A DNA stretch of 64,000 nucleotides from Linanthus parryae (Eukaryota; Streptophyta; Magnoliopsida; Ericales; Polemoniaceae). The translations under genes and the position numbers were made by a program. Below are positions 22,087 through 34,095 of the stretch, one piece after another. The stretch is taken from the NCBI GenBank assembly GCA_023055425.1, contig JALGPY010000035.1, forward strand, positions 1,665,501 through 1,729,500. Direction: 5' to 3'. The notes beneath the pieces were generated by a model. The model searched no databases, was not told the DNA's origin, and saw only the letters and a list, made by a program, of their open reading frames with translations. How positions within the stretch are numbered: the first letter of the stretch is position 1; every line of letters begins with the position of its first letter.

Positions 22087-22725
22087 TGTAGATACTGCAT
22101 TCCATACATATGGATCATCATCCACGTGGCAGTCATCCAGAAGGTTCAATTTTACTCCGTATATACCCTATCATATCTTCATGATTTACATACACTTATA
22201 TTCAAGCTTATCCATATGGGGGCTGCGAGACAGGGTTGCCCGCGATACTAAGCGCACGGGATCTGTAGGGACTTAATGGCTTTAAGGTTAGAGTAAGGAA
22301 CGTCGCGCGAGAGCAACAACCACGCTCGTGCGCGACCCTTGTTAATTGCTTGAGATATCTTATGACCACGTTTCCTATATATGCGGGTAACCGTTCGAAC
22401 AGTTTCCTATTTATACGGATGAACGTGTAACGTGCCCTATATGTACAGGTGAACATGCCTTTACGAGGTGGATATATCGCCATCTTTTATGGCACGTATT
22501 AACTCCTTGTAACAGTCACCTCTAAGCCCTATATATGGAGACGTCTACTTTCCATAGCAACTATGGAAACTTGGCTAATCATCACTGTCTCTCTCTCGGG
22601 CAATAGCAAGAGCTTACTCTTTCCCTACTCACTACCCCCAATCTCTCCGTGCTCTATTCCTATTCTTGTTCTTTTCTATTGTAATTGTACGCTGAAGATC
22701 TTTCTTACAGGATCCTCAGTACACA
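22087..22725 (+). repeat. 3' LTR of the 2-kb element
   Basis: It follows the polypurine tract at 22074-22086 and starts TGTAGATACTGCATTCC. It ends ACACA before the GCAGT target duplication. A CCCTATATATGGAG TATA-like box lies near 22528. Confidence 0.9.
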
Positions 22726-22730
22726 GCAGT

Positions 22731-23444
22731 GAAAGAGTTTGGCTTCATCAAGAACAAAGATGAACCTTGTGTTTACAAGAAGGTTAGTGGGAGCCTTGTT
22801 GTGTTTTTTGTCATGTATGTGGTTGACTTACTACTCATTGGAAATGGTATCCGTACCTTGCAATCTGTTAAAGATTGGCTAGGGGAGTGTTCCACAATGA
22901 AAGACTTAGGGGATGCAGCATATATAATGGGTATCAAGATCTATATGCTTAAATCAAGGAATCTGCTCGGCCTAAGTTAAAGTACATATATAGACAAGGT
23001 GTTGAAACGGTTCAACATGCATGAATCAAAGAAAGGGTTCTTGCCCATGTTTCATGGAGTCACCTTTTCAAAGGTTGACTGTCCTTCCAATGATATTGAG
23101 AAGAACCGTATGAGTAAGATCCCATATGCATCGGTCATAAGATCTATCATGTACGCCATGTTATGTACTAGACAAGATGTGTCATGTGCGCTGAGTATGG
23201 GAAGCAGATACCAGTCCAATCCGAGTGAGAGTCACTGGATAGCTGTCAAAAATATCCTTAAGTACTTGAGAAGAACTAAGGATGCTTTCTTGATATATGG
23301 AGGGGAGGAAGAGCTAAGTGTAAAGGGTTACACTGACGCAAGCTTCCAAACCGACAGAGATGATTTCAGATCGCAGTCGGGATTTGTGTTTTTCCTGAAT
23401 GGAGGAGCTGTGCGCTGGAAGAGTTCCAAGCAAGAGACAGTTGT
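22731..23444 (+). pseudogene. Copia-2 RT C-terminus and RNase H start
   Basis: The frame resumes as KEFGFIKNKDEPCVYKKVSG, then the RT active site as YVVDLLLIGN (family YVDD, so one Asp position is altered), MKDLGDAAYIMGIKI, a stop at GLS*STYID, KVLKRFNMHESKKGFLPM, RRTKDAFLIYGGEEELSVKG, YTDASFQTDRDD and RWKSSKQETV. At 23440-23444 (GTTGT) it is broken by the three-LTR composite; the next codons are at 32411. Confidence 0.85.
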
Positions 23445-25202
23445 TGTGACGCCCCGTATTCGAAATTTAGTTAAACAATTTAATGACTACAATGATTGTT
23501 AAGAGCTTATTCATGGCATTGATTTAATACTTTCGGTAATAGGAATCGTGTAAAATTTATAGCAAGACGTTACAGTTGCGATTCGTGACGCCTTGTATCA
23601 TGTTGTGTTTCTATAGAGTCATTTTTATATATAATTGCATGGTGTACCTCCTGTAGTTAGAATTATGTCTACATAATTCTTTAATGATATTTATTGTTTG
23701 TTGGATACACCCTTAATAGAGGTATAAGATAAATTATAGCTGCTATACATGAGGGGTCTTACTTAACCAGTTGAAGTAGTTGTTCCTTTTGAGTGACACG
23801 TGTCCTTTTTTAGGCTATTAGGTGTCCTTCATATGACTACAATTTAACATCATACAAACCCATCAGAGAAGGGAGGGAGAAAGAGGGGCTGGCGGGGGAG
23901 GAACCAACTCGGGTGTAAGGGGTGAAAGGGAAAAGATAAGTTTTCTCAAAAATTGATGTCTAAGGAGGGAGGGAGAGGGAGAGAGATCCATAGGAGCTGT
24001 GAGAGATGATAAATGGATTGTTTGTTTGACCACCGAGAGAAAAAGGTTGGTAAATGGTCTTAACGAAAGTATCATATGAGTGGGGGATGGAAATTCCCCA
24101 ATTATACCCAGTGCGATGTACACTAGAAAAGCAAAGGTATGTGATTTTGTTATTTGTTCGGTTGGAGTTGGCTTGCAGGCTGTTATTTGCATAATTATTT
24201 TTGGATTTTGATGAATTCAATCGACTCGTAAACCGAATTGAAAACCATGATTTGTGTATTTATGTAAGAGCTATTGGATTTGTTAGTAGGGTGCGAATGT
24301 GTATGAAAATAACTGAGAGAATGGAGGAGAGTGCGATATGGGGATGGCCATGGAATTGGCTGAATGAATCATACAAATAGTTTTCTTCTTTTACTTTAGG
24401 AATGATTCTCCAATACTTAGAACAAAGGTGTTTATGGGGTGTTGGATTTTCAGTATCCTTTGGTAGTTATTCGTCAAACCGAGTGAAGCAAAAACTAGAG
24501 CAAAGATCATATATGTTGTGTACTTGCAACTATATGATTTTGAAAGAAATGAATACTTTTGTTATTTCTGGCTATGCTATTGTTTCTGCATGAAGGAACT
24601 CATATGAGGGGAGATTTATCTATTAGACCCATAAGTTTGTCCTCTTACTGGAAGTCTACAATAAGCATCCATTTATCTATGGTGTGATGTTTATGATTTA
24701 ATATAGCGATACTTGGGATGTTAAATTCTATAATATGCTTTTTGAGATGCTATCGTACAAAAATGGAGAATGTATAACTTTCTTCAAACGTTTGTATCTT
24801 GATTAGATATATGGTAGCATTGGTGATATTTTTGCAGCATGTCTGTAAGTGACATACATGTTGATAATAAACTCTGACCCCTTGCGGTGTTGATTGCTGG
24901 AAATTGAATTGTTTAGCTAAAAAAGTTATTTTTAGCCGTTTTTAGCAATTCGTTGTAAGTTACTATTTTTTTAATATTTATAAAAAAAAATGTCGTTTTG
25001 ACGAGATGGTGCGAGTATTTATTAAATTCAGTCGCATAACAGATTTTTCAGAAATTTGATCAAAATAAATTTTGTTTCAGAGGAATGTGTGTCCTGCTGG
25101 TTGAGTTTTGGACGTCTGATAATGTCAGACGGGTTAACAATAAACGGCTAATTTATCGAATAATCGATATTTTTATTATTAAAAGTGTGACGGGTCCTCA
25201 CA
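23445..25202 (+). mobile_element. Type-A LTR, 5' copy of the composite
   Basis: 1758 bp, TGTGACGCCCCG to TCACA, followed at 25204 by TGGTATCAGAG (PBS). It closely matches 28909-30663. The end reads GGGTCCTCACA rather than GGGTCGTCACA. Inner open frames on the minus strand (23863-24192) recur in the other copies but carry no recognisable domain. Confidence 0.85.
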
Positions 25203-26522
25203 GTGGTATCAGAGTCTTACCCAACCGGAAGTACAAATAATGTATCTGGGACTAGGCGGGTGTTTTGGCGGGTGTCTGTGGCGGGTGTTGTACGAGTGGT
25301 ACACACTTGTGAGCCACCACACTTGTGAGCCACCGCATTGTCGAGCTTGGGGTACACAGTCTAGTATTGCTTCGGTGGTGGAGGTAATGAGACGTGTGGT
25401 ACGTGATAAGTCATCATAGTGTATTATAATAAAAAGGACATATATATAGATGTATGTGTGAAGAGAGAACTTGTTAGTTCATTTGATGACTCTTTTTAGT
25501 GCTGCTAAAAGAGAACCTTTTGTGGAATACCTCATTTTCATACATGATATATGACCATCTACTTAATGGTATATGAACTTCCCTATGAACACTGTGATGA
25601 GCTTTGTAGTTGATCTTATCATGCATGAATGGAGCATATTGGTGAAACTCAATGTGATACATGACGTCTGGTTTAGTGAGGCCTGGTCATGTCTTGATGA
25701 TATTGCAGTTTAGTACATGTATCTTTTCTTGGACATCACCACTGTTAAAGAAGAAAAAAAAAATCAAAATAAATTTCAAGTTGAAATATGTTTATATGGA
25801 ATAATTGTATCCATGCATGATGGTCAAGTATAAAAAAAAAGAGTGACATTTTTTTTATAGGTGTGAAAAGAGACTTTTGTTGAAATTATAAAATTGATGT
25901 GAGTAAATTCCGTCGGGTGAATTCTAAAGAATGTTGTTAGGCCTAGTTTCAGACCGTGCCTCTTTACTGGTGTATCAACGAGATAGCAAGGAAACATTAC
26001 ATACATTGCTTTTGTGGAAACATTATTTCGAAATTAAAAGATCTTTGATGAAACTGAAAGAAATATAATTTTATCTAATTTTATCTCATTTCACTTACAC
26101 TGGTAGAAAGGCTACAAATAGTTTTTTTTTTATAAATCTAGTGCATATTTGTTATACATGTGCATGAATTTTTATGTGCATAATGTAGTCATTAATGAAA
26201 GTTGTTTTTAATTAACTAAGATTTCGAGTGAAATAAGGATACCATGTGTCATTTGAGGGTTGTGTACATCATACTAGTGACTTATTATTGTTTTGTTTGG
26301 TCCATCTTAGTGACAAGAAAATATGAAGTGTAGGATTAGCATGTATCCATTATGCTTTCTTGTTGTTACACATTTTGCCTATGTAAGATATTTGGTATTT
26401 AGTTAGAGAAAGGTACCAGACACTTGGTGTTCACATGTACTCGGGTGCCTATTAGCTTTATGTCATGGCATATGTCGCTATTTGGGAAGGATATATCCGC
26501 TTTAACAAGATTTGACACTAAA

Positions 26523-26747
26523 CTGTATCAGACGAGGTGATTTCCGTCTAATACTGGTGATTCTAAACTATATCAGGTGAGGTGATTTCCGTCTAGTACT
26601 GGTGATTCTAAACTGTATCAGGCGAGGTGATTTCCATCTAATACTCGTGATTCTAAACTGTATCAGGCGAGCTGATTTCCGTCTAATACTGGTGATTCTA
26701 AACTGTATCAGGCGAGGTGATTTCCGTATAATACTGGTGATTCTAAA
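26523..26747 (+). repeat. 45-bp tandem array
   Basis: Five units with the core CTGTATCAGGCGAGGTGATT followed by TCCGTCTAATACTGGTGATTC. Units differ by a few bases. Two further decayed units lie at 28256-28345, on the far side of the solo LTR, so the LTR landed within the array. Confidence 0.9.
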
Positions 26748-26754
26748 CTATATT

Positions 26755-28255
26755 TGTTGAGTCAAAGACCCTTGAATGTGTTTTGGTTGGAAATTTTTTT
26801 TGAGTGATGAAAGACAAAGACTAAGACATAAGCAGCAAAGCATCTCAGTTATCTCAAGGCCTTGAGATATTGACTGAACTTCAAAGCCTTGAGTTATTCT
26901 ATTCTGCTATATGTTCTAACAATTCTGTGTTGCAGATTGGATATTTGATTATACAAATCAGTGGTTTACTGGAGATACTTATGGATTACACTATTTATAT
27001 ATCTAACACAATTGCAGATGATCAAAACAGGAAGAATCAGAGTTATCTGGGCTTAACTTTGAAATTCTGTGAAGCAGGTTCAGAGCTCCAAGGCCTTGAG
27101 ATGTGCCTTGAGCTGCTGACAGTTTTTACAGAACTTAGTTGATTCTTTCTTGTAGGTTGTGATTCTTAGTATTGTGATTATTTACTCACTTCTAAGTGTC
27201 TTAAACTTGTTTTTTCATGATTCATATGTTTTAGAAGATATACAGGTTATTATTCTAGTCTGTTAAACAGTTTTATCAGAAACTGGATAACCAAACAGTC
27301 ATAGTCTTTCTGGATTTTGTTGTTGCTGTGTTTCAATGTTTTTGCAGAGTTGTTAAACGTGCAGGAGAAATCTCAACAAACTCCAACGGATATCCACTTG
27401 AAGCTGTTTGAATTTAAGTTGAAAACAGAAAGAGGATTTGTAGGAACTGAGATCCTAAAATCTCTCAATCAGTTGCAGCTGTGGATAAAAGAGATTGGTT
27501 TGAATTTTGAAGGAGAGAGGCTTGCAGAATACTCAGAGAGGTGTGACAAATTCGTGGGAGATCATCCATTCAACCACACAATCATTCAAGCTTCATTCCG
27601 GATTCCAGAAGATCAAATCAATCCAGTTTTCCAGAAGAACACATCCAGGCTTCAACAACTTATCTTCATAATGTGTTCTTCACTTGTACTTCTATTTGTG
27701 TATCTTTAGATTATCTTAAACCTCACTTAACCTAGTGGTTGGTTTTTCAAGTGAACAACAAGAGGTTCTTGTTAGCTCAACAGTTAGTAGCTGCAACTAG
27801 ATAGGTTTGGAACCACAACTTGTATAGGTGTAAGGGAAATCACTTAGGCCTGAAGATCTAGGGCTGTTTCTGTGTGAGTAATAAGAAGTGTTTGCCCAAT
27901 CCTGGTGGGATTAGATCCCTCAGGCAGAAATTAGGTCCATTGGGACTGAACTCTGTAAATTGCTTTGTGTCCTTTACTTTACAGTTTGATTTTTATTTGC
28001 TGCACACAACTCAAATCAAACTAGGGTTTAAAAGCTGTTTAGAATTGTTCACAGTTCAAGGCCTTGAAGATTACTATTTTTCCTTTGTAAGTTTCAGACA
28101 GTTTACTAAAATCTCAAGGCCTTGAGATTTGAGTTTCACACAAAGTCTTTCTGTTAAACTTTGAGTTTTGCAAAAAAGTTTACATACTCTATTCAACCCC
28201 CCTCCCCCTTATAGAGTATTTAGGTCGTGTATTTAGTCTATATTACACACTTTCA
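26755..28255 (+). mobile_element. Copia-type solo LTR nested in the 45-bp array
   Basis: 1501 bp, starting TGTTGAGTCAAAG and ending CACTTTCA. The flanks ATATT (26750-26754) and GTATC (28256-28260) agree at three of five positions; both differences are transitions, as expected for a decayed target duplication. The 3' end has the C-run plus TAGAGTATTTAGG layout of copia LTRs. There is no internal region or second LTR, so it is a solo LTR made by recombination. A frame at 27317-27709 is open but unrecognised. Confidence 0.7.
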
Positions 28256-28908
28256 GTATCAGGCAAAGTGAATTTCGTCTAATACTGGTGACTCTAAGCT
28301 GTATCAGGCGAGATGATTTCGCCTAATACTCGTGATAATTTATCAGTATGTCTGCAAATGATAAACTAATACACAACAGCCTACCATTGTGATTACGAAC
28401 GGTTGACTGTAATCCATCGTAGTATTGTTTGGAAAATATTTTCTAGCGGACTTGTACATACATATTAAAATAAGTCGTGTTTAGTTTTTCTTATGGATAA
28501 GTCAATAACTTTTTATTTATTAAACGGTGATTGAGTCGTACAGTTGATTCAAGAAGAGAAGAAGACGGACTGGTTTGATTGAATTAAGTCGGTATATATT
28601 GGTGTGCATAAGGGAGTCTTGTTTGCCTTTCAAACTAACTAAAAGAATCTCTTATTTTCTTCAGTAGTTATCTTTAGTTTGGTTCTTCTGAGATCTTTTT
28701 ATTGAAAAAGGTTGAGAGTACTTGGTTAGGCTTACCCAGAGAAATTTCTTTTCAAATTCATAAGTTTTATTACTTGAGTCACAGAGTCGGAGAAAAATAG
28801 AATGGGAGTTGGAAACCTTCAAGATGAACTAGTGGTGACATTTCTAAAATGAGGTGCACTTTAGAGAAATATAAATCTCGGGACGAGATTTTTTTTAGTG
28901 GGGTAAAT

Positions 28909-30663
28909 TGTGACGCCCCGTATTCGAAATTTAGTTAAACAATTTAATGACTACAATGATTATTAAGAGCTTATGCATGGCATTGATTTAATACTTTCGG
29001 TAATAGGAATCGTGTAAAATTTATAGCAAGACGTTACAGTTGCGATTCGTGACGCCTTGTATCATGTTGTGTTTCTATAGAGTCATTTTTATATAGAATT
29101 ACATGGTGTACCTCCTGCAGTTAGAATTATGTCTACATCTTTAATGATATTTATTTTTTGTTGGATACACCCTTAATAGAGGTATAAGATAAATTATAGC
29201 TGCTATACATGAGGGGTCTTACTTAACCAGTTGAAGTAGCTGTTCCTTTTGAGTGACACGTGTCCTTTTTTAGGCTATTAGGTGTCCTTCATATGACTAC
29301 AATTTAACATCATACAAACCCATCAGAGAAGGGAGGGAGAAAGAGGGGTTGGCGGGGGAGGAACCAACTCGGGTGGAAGGGGTGAAAGTGAAAAGAGAAG
29401 TTTTCTCAAAAATTGATGTCTAAGGAGGGAGGGAGAGGGAGAGAGATCCATAGGAGCTGTGAGAGATGATACATGGTTTGTTTGTTTGACCAACGAGAGA
29501 AAAAGGTTGGTAAATAGTCTTAACGAAAGTATCATATGAGTGGGGGATGATAATTCCCCAATTATACCCAGTGCGATGTACACTAGAAAAGCAAAGGTAT
29601 GTGATTTTGTTATTTGTTCGGTTGGAGTTGGCTTGCAGGCTGTTAGTTGCATAATTATGTTTGGATTTTGATGAATTCAGTCGACTCGTAAACCGAGTTG
29701 AATACCATAATTTGTGTATTTATGTAAGAGCTATTGGATTTGTTAGTAGGGTGCGAATGTGTATGAAAATAACTGAGAGAATGGAGGAGAGTGCGATATG
29801 GGGATGGCCATGGAATTGGCTTAATGAATCATACAAATAGTTTTCTTCTTTTACTTTATGAATGATTCTCCAATACTTAGAACAAAGGTGTTTATGGGGT
29901 GTTGGATTTTCAGTATCCTTTGGTAGTTATTCATCAAACAGAGTGAAGAAAAAAACGAGAGCAAAGATCATATATGTTGTGTACTTGCAACTATATAATT
30001 TTGAAAGAAATGAATACTTTTGTTATTTCTTGCGATGCTATTGTTTCTTCATGAAAGGAACACATATGAGGGGAGATTTAACTATTAGACCCATAAGTTT
30101 GTCCTCTTACTGGAAGTCTACAATAAGCATCCATTTATCTATGGTGTGATGTTTATGATTTAATATAGCGATACTTGGGATGTTAAATTCTATAAATATG
30201 CTTTTTGAGATGCTATCGTACAAAAATGGAGAATGTAAAACTTTCTTCAAACGTTTGTATCTTGATTAGATATATGGTAGCATTGGTGATATTTTTGCAG
30301 CATGTCTGTAAGTGACATACATGTTGATAATAAAATCTGACCACTTGCGTTGTTGATTGCTGGAAATTGAATTGTTTAGCTAAAAAAGTTATTTTTAGCC
30401 GTTTTTAGCAATTCGTTTTAAGTTATTATTTTTTTAATATTTAGAAAAAAATGTCATTTTGACGAGATGGTGCGAGTTTTTATTAAATTCAGTCACATAC
30501 CAGATTTTTCAGAAATTTGATCAAAATAAATTTTGTTTCAGAGGAATGTGTGTCTTGCTGGTTGACTTTTGGACGTCTGATAATGTCAGACGGGTTAACA
30601 ATAAACGACTAATTTATCGAATAATCGATATTACTATTATTAAAAGTGTGACGGGTCGTCACA
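28909..30663 (+). mobile_element. Type-A LTR, middle copy of the composite
   Basis: 1755 bp, TGTGACGCCCCG to GTCACA, with a polypurine tract on its left and a PBS (TGGTATCAGAGCC, 30665) on its right. Having both marks is unusual, since a normal LTR has only one. It is full length, unlike its segmental-duplicate partner 1338-2764. Confidence 0.85.
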
Positions 30664-30923
30664 GTGGTATCAGAGCCTTACCCAACCGGAGGTACATATA
30701 GTGTATCTGGGACTGGGCGGGTGTCTGTGGCGGGTGTTGTACGAGTGGTACACACTTGTGATCCACCACACTTGTGAGCCACCGCACTGTCGAGCTAGGG
30801 GTACACAGTCTAGTGCTGCTTGGGTGGTGGAGTTAATGAGACTTCGTGGTACGTGATATTTTTTTAAGGTGAACGTCAATTTTGGTCAAATATCGAGTCG
30901 AAATTCTTATAAGTGGGGTAGAT
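30664..30923 (+). mobile_element. Minimal internal region 2, copy 2
   Basis: Counterpart of 2765-3037: PBS, about 230 bp with CCACACTTGTGAGCCACC-type short repeats, then the TATAAGTGGGG polypurine tract. No coding. Confidence 0.65.
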
Positions 30924-32410
30924 TGTGAGACCCCGATTTTGTAAAAAAATAATTACACGTGAAAATTTAATTTCTTCATATATTGTAATTGTCGACTGTA
31001 GCAATCTTTTTGTTGGTGATATCGATTGTTGGTAAACAATTTTATGCTATTATGATTGAATGTTAAATTTTTAGTGTAATTTCTCTTAAATGGTTGGAAC
31101 TCTACACGCATGGGACATTTCATGGTACATGCTTTTGTTACTTTGGTGGATGTCACCTGCCATGCATGTGTTTGATTTTTTTCTAGTCTATTAGAGAACC
31201 AAGTACTACCTCTGTTTCGCCTGTTTCAGCCTACTTCATTTTTTGTCACTATTCACTGGGTTACTTTCATCCGGTGATTTGATTAGCAAAACGATTCAAG
31301 AATTTGGTAATCTTTGCATGGTGTTATAGAGGAAAGTTTATTCTAAAATACCATGAAAAACATGTTAAAAATACATCGGTTTGGTACCCAAATCACCAAG
31401 TCAAAGTGACTCAGTTACGGGTTAAAAAGTCAAACGCAGACGAAACAGACGAAACGGAGGTAGTACTACTTAGGTTGCAAAGTCAAATAAAATAATGTCA
31501 ATGATATCATCTTCTTTCACATGGATGCCACATATAGCTTTATCTTTTGTGTAGATGACTAATGCTTTGTTGATGATAGTAGCTTAAATATATGTATTCA
31601 TTTATTGATACTTCTGTTAGAAATTTAGCTTAGAAGATAGTAGTTTCATGGTGGTACTCACTGTGGCAAAGGTGGCAACGGGTAGAGATCAAAAATATAT
31701 AGCTTATGTGTGTGTCGAACTTTCTGATCGGTGAAGGAATGGAGGGTTGTAGAACTTGAAGTAGGCTAATGGTGTACTTGTCAGCTGTATGTTTTTAAAG
31801 AGGTAGGGGAAATCTAACTTCTAAGTTTCTGCAGTTACAGTCTATCCCTGTTTATACTGCTGGTGTGATTTTTACAGCTTTTTAGCTATCTGCTGATTAT
31901 TATCTGGTGATTGATAAATCACGTTGTTTGTATATTTGGTGTCGCATGCTGATGTGTAATAACTAGCTCTTATGCTAAGTAGATTTTAGATTTCTACGCC
32001 AGTGGTTAGGCGGTACCTGCTGGGCTGTTTTGGCTCACCCCTCTGTTTTACAGGTTGAGCCGGAACGCGACTGGATCGCGGAGTTGTAGCTAAAAAATTG
32101 TGTTTATTTGTTAAAACTGTTGTTTTTTAGCTAAAATAGTTATTTTTATCTATTTTTAGCTATTTGTTGTAAATTTCTATTTTGGGCCAGATATTTATAA
32201 AAAAGTCGTTCTGACGAGCATGTGTAACTTTTTAGTAAATTCAGTCACGTACCGGTTTTACAGAAATTTAATAAAAAATATTGTTTCGGAGGACTGTGTG
32301 TCCTGTTGGTTGAGTTTTGGACGTCTGAAAGTGTCAGAGGGGTTGATGTTAAACGGTGATTTTTATTGATTAATCGATTTTTATTATTAAAAGTGTGACG
32401 GGTCGTCACA
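30924..32410 (+). mobile_element. Type-B LTR, copy 2
   Basis: 1487 bp, the same length as copy 1 (3038-4524). TGTGAGACCCCG to GTCACA. It ends at the target duplication GTTGC. It carries the Stowaway-like MITE at 31206-31463. Confidence 0.7.
31206..31463. mobile_element. Stowaway-like MITE, copy 2
   Basis: CTACCTCTGTTTCG and inverted CGAAACGGAGGTAG ends, with flanking TA on both sides. Same insertion site as 3320-3578 in copy 1. Confidence 0.8.
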
Positions 32411-32721
32411 GTTGCTGATTCTACAACTGAGGCTGAGTACATTGTTGCATCGGGTGCAGCAAATGAGGCTGTTTGGATATGGAAGTTCATCACTGAGCCA
32501 GATGTGGTTCCTAGTATTGTGGATCCAATTGAGTTGTATTGTGACAACACTAGGGTGATAGCACAATCCAAGAAACCCAGGTCACACCAGAAATCCAAAC
32601 ACGTACTAAAGAAGTTTCATCTTATTTGAAAAATTACTGATAGAGGAGATGTGAAGATATGCAAGATTCCAACATATGAAAATCTTTCAGATCCACTTAC
32701 AAAGTCGTGCAAGTGGGAGAC
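32411..32721 (+). pseudogene. Copia-2 RNase H C-terminal tail, copy 2
   Basis: Direct continuation of the frame broken at 23444: KQETV then ADSTTEAEYIVASGAANEA, ELYCDNTRVIAQSKKPRSHQ and a decayed DPLTK end. The polypurine run AAGTGGGAGA comes just before the LTR. It has the same stop after KKFHLI as copy 1, so this damage preceded the duplication. Confidence 0.8.
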
Positions 32722-34095
32722 TATTGAATTAGATGCCGTAGAGGCAATAAATATTTAGTATGAAAATTATTTTTGGCTAGAATATTCATTTATTATTTAT
32801 GAAGATATTTAATATAATGAAGTCCTTAGATTACAATTTGTAGTTTATCTTAAATATTCTCTAGTCCATGATATTGATTAATAGGACGATCACTATAGAC
32901 TAGTATGTGGATAGATTGATATGAAGATATCAAGTCTAACATATGGGTACGCATTAGGAGTAGTGGCATACTGGATTGACCGACCGCGAGAAGACTACAT
33001 TAGATTATGTCAATGTTACAAGTGTTTCTCGTAGTGCTAATGGTGTTGTAGTCCTTTGAATTGAAGTCACTAAATACTATAGTTGTGGAGTATTATGTCT
33101 TGGTCCCGTCAAACGCTACACCGTGATTGGGTAGCAATGATGGTTATCGGATATAATAGGAAGCAAGCTGAGATATGGTAGTGATGTAGAGAATATTTTT
33201 CCCTCCTACATAATGGGAGAAAATATCCACGGCCACTCGAGGAGTAGTGCTTATGGAATGTCTGGCCAGACTCTGATAAATCAATATGGGATATTGATGT
33301 TATCTGCATGGAAAAGCCTATTTCCCAGGATCGAGAAACTATGGATCGGATATACGAGTGTCACAATTATGTCTCGTGTCCAATCCGGATATAGAGACAA
33401 AGGGACATATTTAACACGTTAACATTGGGCACATGGTTTGTCGGATCACTGAATTTTCTATTGGGTGGCATAGATGTGTTGCTAGACACCGCTCTATGCT
33501 TGTAAATTTTACTTCCAACTAAGTAGAAACCTATTGGGTCACACTTATGGATTAAACTAGATTTGGATATTAATTAGTGGGACTAATTATTTAAAGGATC
33601 AAAGCGCAACCACAAGCAAACTTAGTAGGACTAAGGTGGACTAATCCGTGTATTGATACGTATTGGACCAAATATGTATTTAATAAGGAGTTATTAACTA
33701 TATAAAGGCACTCCTAGCTTATTATTTCACAGGTGAGTTATTACTGTGTGAGACAAAAAAATGCAAGGAGAGAGAGAGACAACTAGGGCTGAAACCCTAG
33801 TTGTACGCCGTCGGCCTCCCTGTAGCGTGCGGCTCTGTGTTCCCTTTTACGTGATCTTCTCCCTCCTTCTTCGCGTAGCTAAAACAAAAACGTGAAGAGG
33901 ATTCCAGCATACAATCCTAGGTGTGGATACTCGTAGAGATGTTGACAACATTCTACGTTGTGATCATTCTACAAGCAAGGTACACATCATTTTTCTCTTA
34001 TCACGTTATGATGGCTTGTCCTGCGATTCATGGAGGGTCTTGATCAGGAATATTTTATTGTATTTTTGCTACGTAACCTGCATCAAAACCCTACA
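32722..34095 (+). mobile_element. Copia-2 3' LTR, copy 2
   Basis: 1374 bp, from decayed TATTGAATTAGATGCC to CAAAACCCTACA, the same family as 57404-58833. TATATAAA at 33699-33706 marks the LTR promoter. It ends inside copia-3; the following ATAAT continues that RT frame. Confidence 0.75.

Larger units (their letters stand above)
20696..22725 (+). mobile_element. Non-autonomous LTR retrotransposon (2.0 kb) inside copia-2
   Basis: Two direct repeats of 637 and 639 bp bound a 754-bp interior. The target-site duplication GCAGT is intact at 20691-20695 and 22726-22730, and removing the element rejoins a copia frame (DDAV-KEFGF). After the 5' LTR comes TTGGTGAACCCGACATG in the PBS position. AAAAGGGGGCTAA precedes the 3' LTR as polypurine tract. 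The interior holds only one short frame, so movement would need enzymes from another element. LTR ends are TGTAGATACTGC and CTCAGTACACA in the better-kept 3' copy; the 5' copy start has decayed to TTTAAATTGTGC. Confidence 0.9.
25203..28908 (+). mobile_element. Internal region 1, non-coding, with nested LTR
   Basis: It runs from the PBS to the polypurine tract CGAGATTTTTTTTAGTGGGG. 25203-26520 is AT-rich with no supported frame. It includes a 45-bp tandem array and a solo LTR (both listed separately). The absence of gag-pol in 3.7 kb fits a LARD-like element that relies on proteins made elsewhere. Confidence 0.7.
23445..32410 (+). mobile_element. Three-LTR composite of gypsy-like non-autonomous elements
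   Basis: Order: type-A LTR (23445-25202), internal 1 (25203-28908), type-A LTR (28909-30663), internal 2 (30664-30923), type-B LTR (30924-32410). The outer flanks are GTTGT on the left and GTTGC on the right, a near-perfect 5-bp target duplication, and the copia-2 frame rejoins across it. The whole array thus behaves as one insertion. No gag or pol coding was found anywhere. Every internal segment starts with a TGGTATCAGAG PBS and ends with a polypurine tract. It may be the product of recombination between related elements. Confidence 0.75.

Noticed and set aside
26523..26747. CRISPR-like array of regular 45-bp repeats
   Set aside because: Units are head-to-tail with no unique spacers, and the genome is a plant; it is a tandem array.
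27317..27709. 130-codon frame inside the solo LTR
   Set aside because: No recognisable domain; copy 1 is truncated there by the window edge. LTRs rarely code, so kept only as a remark.
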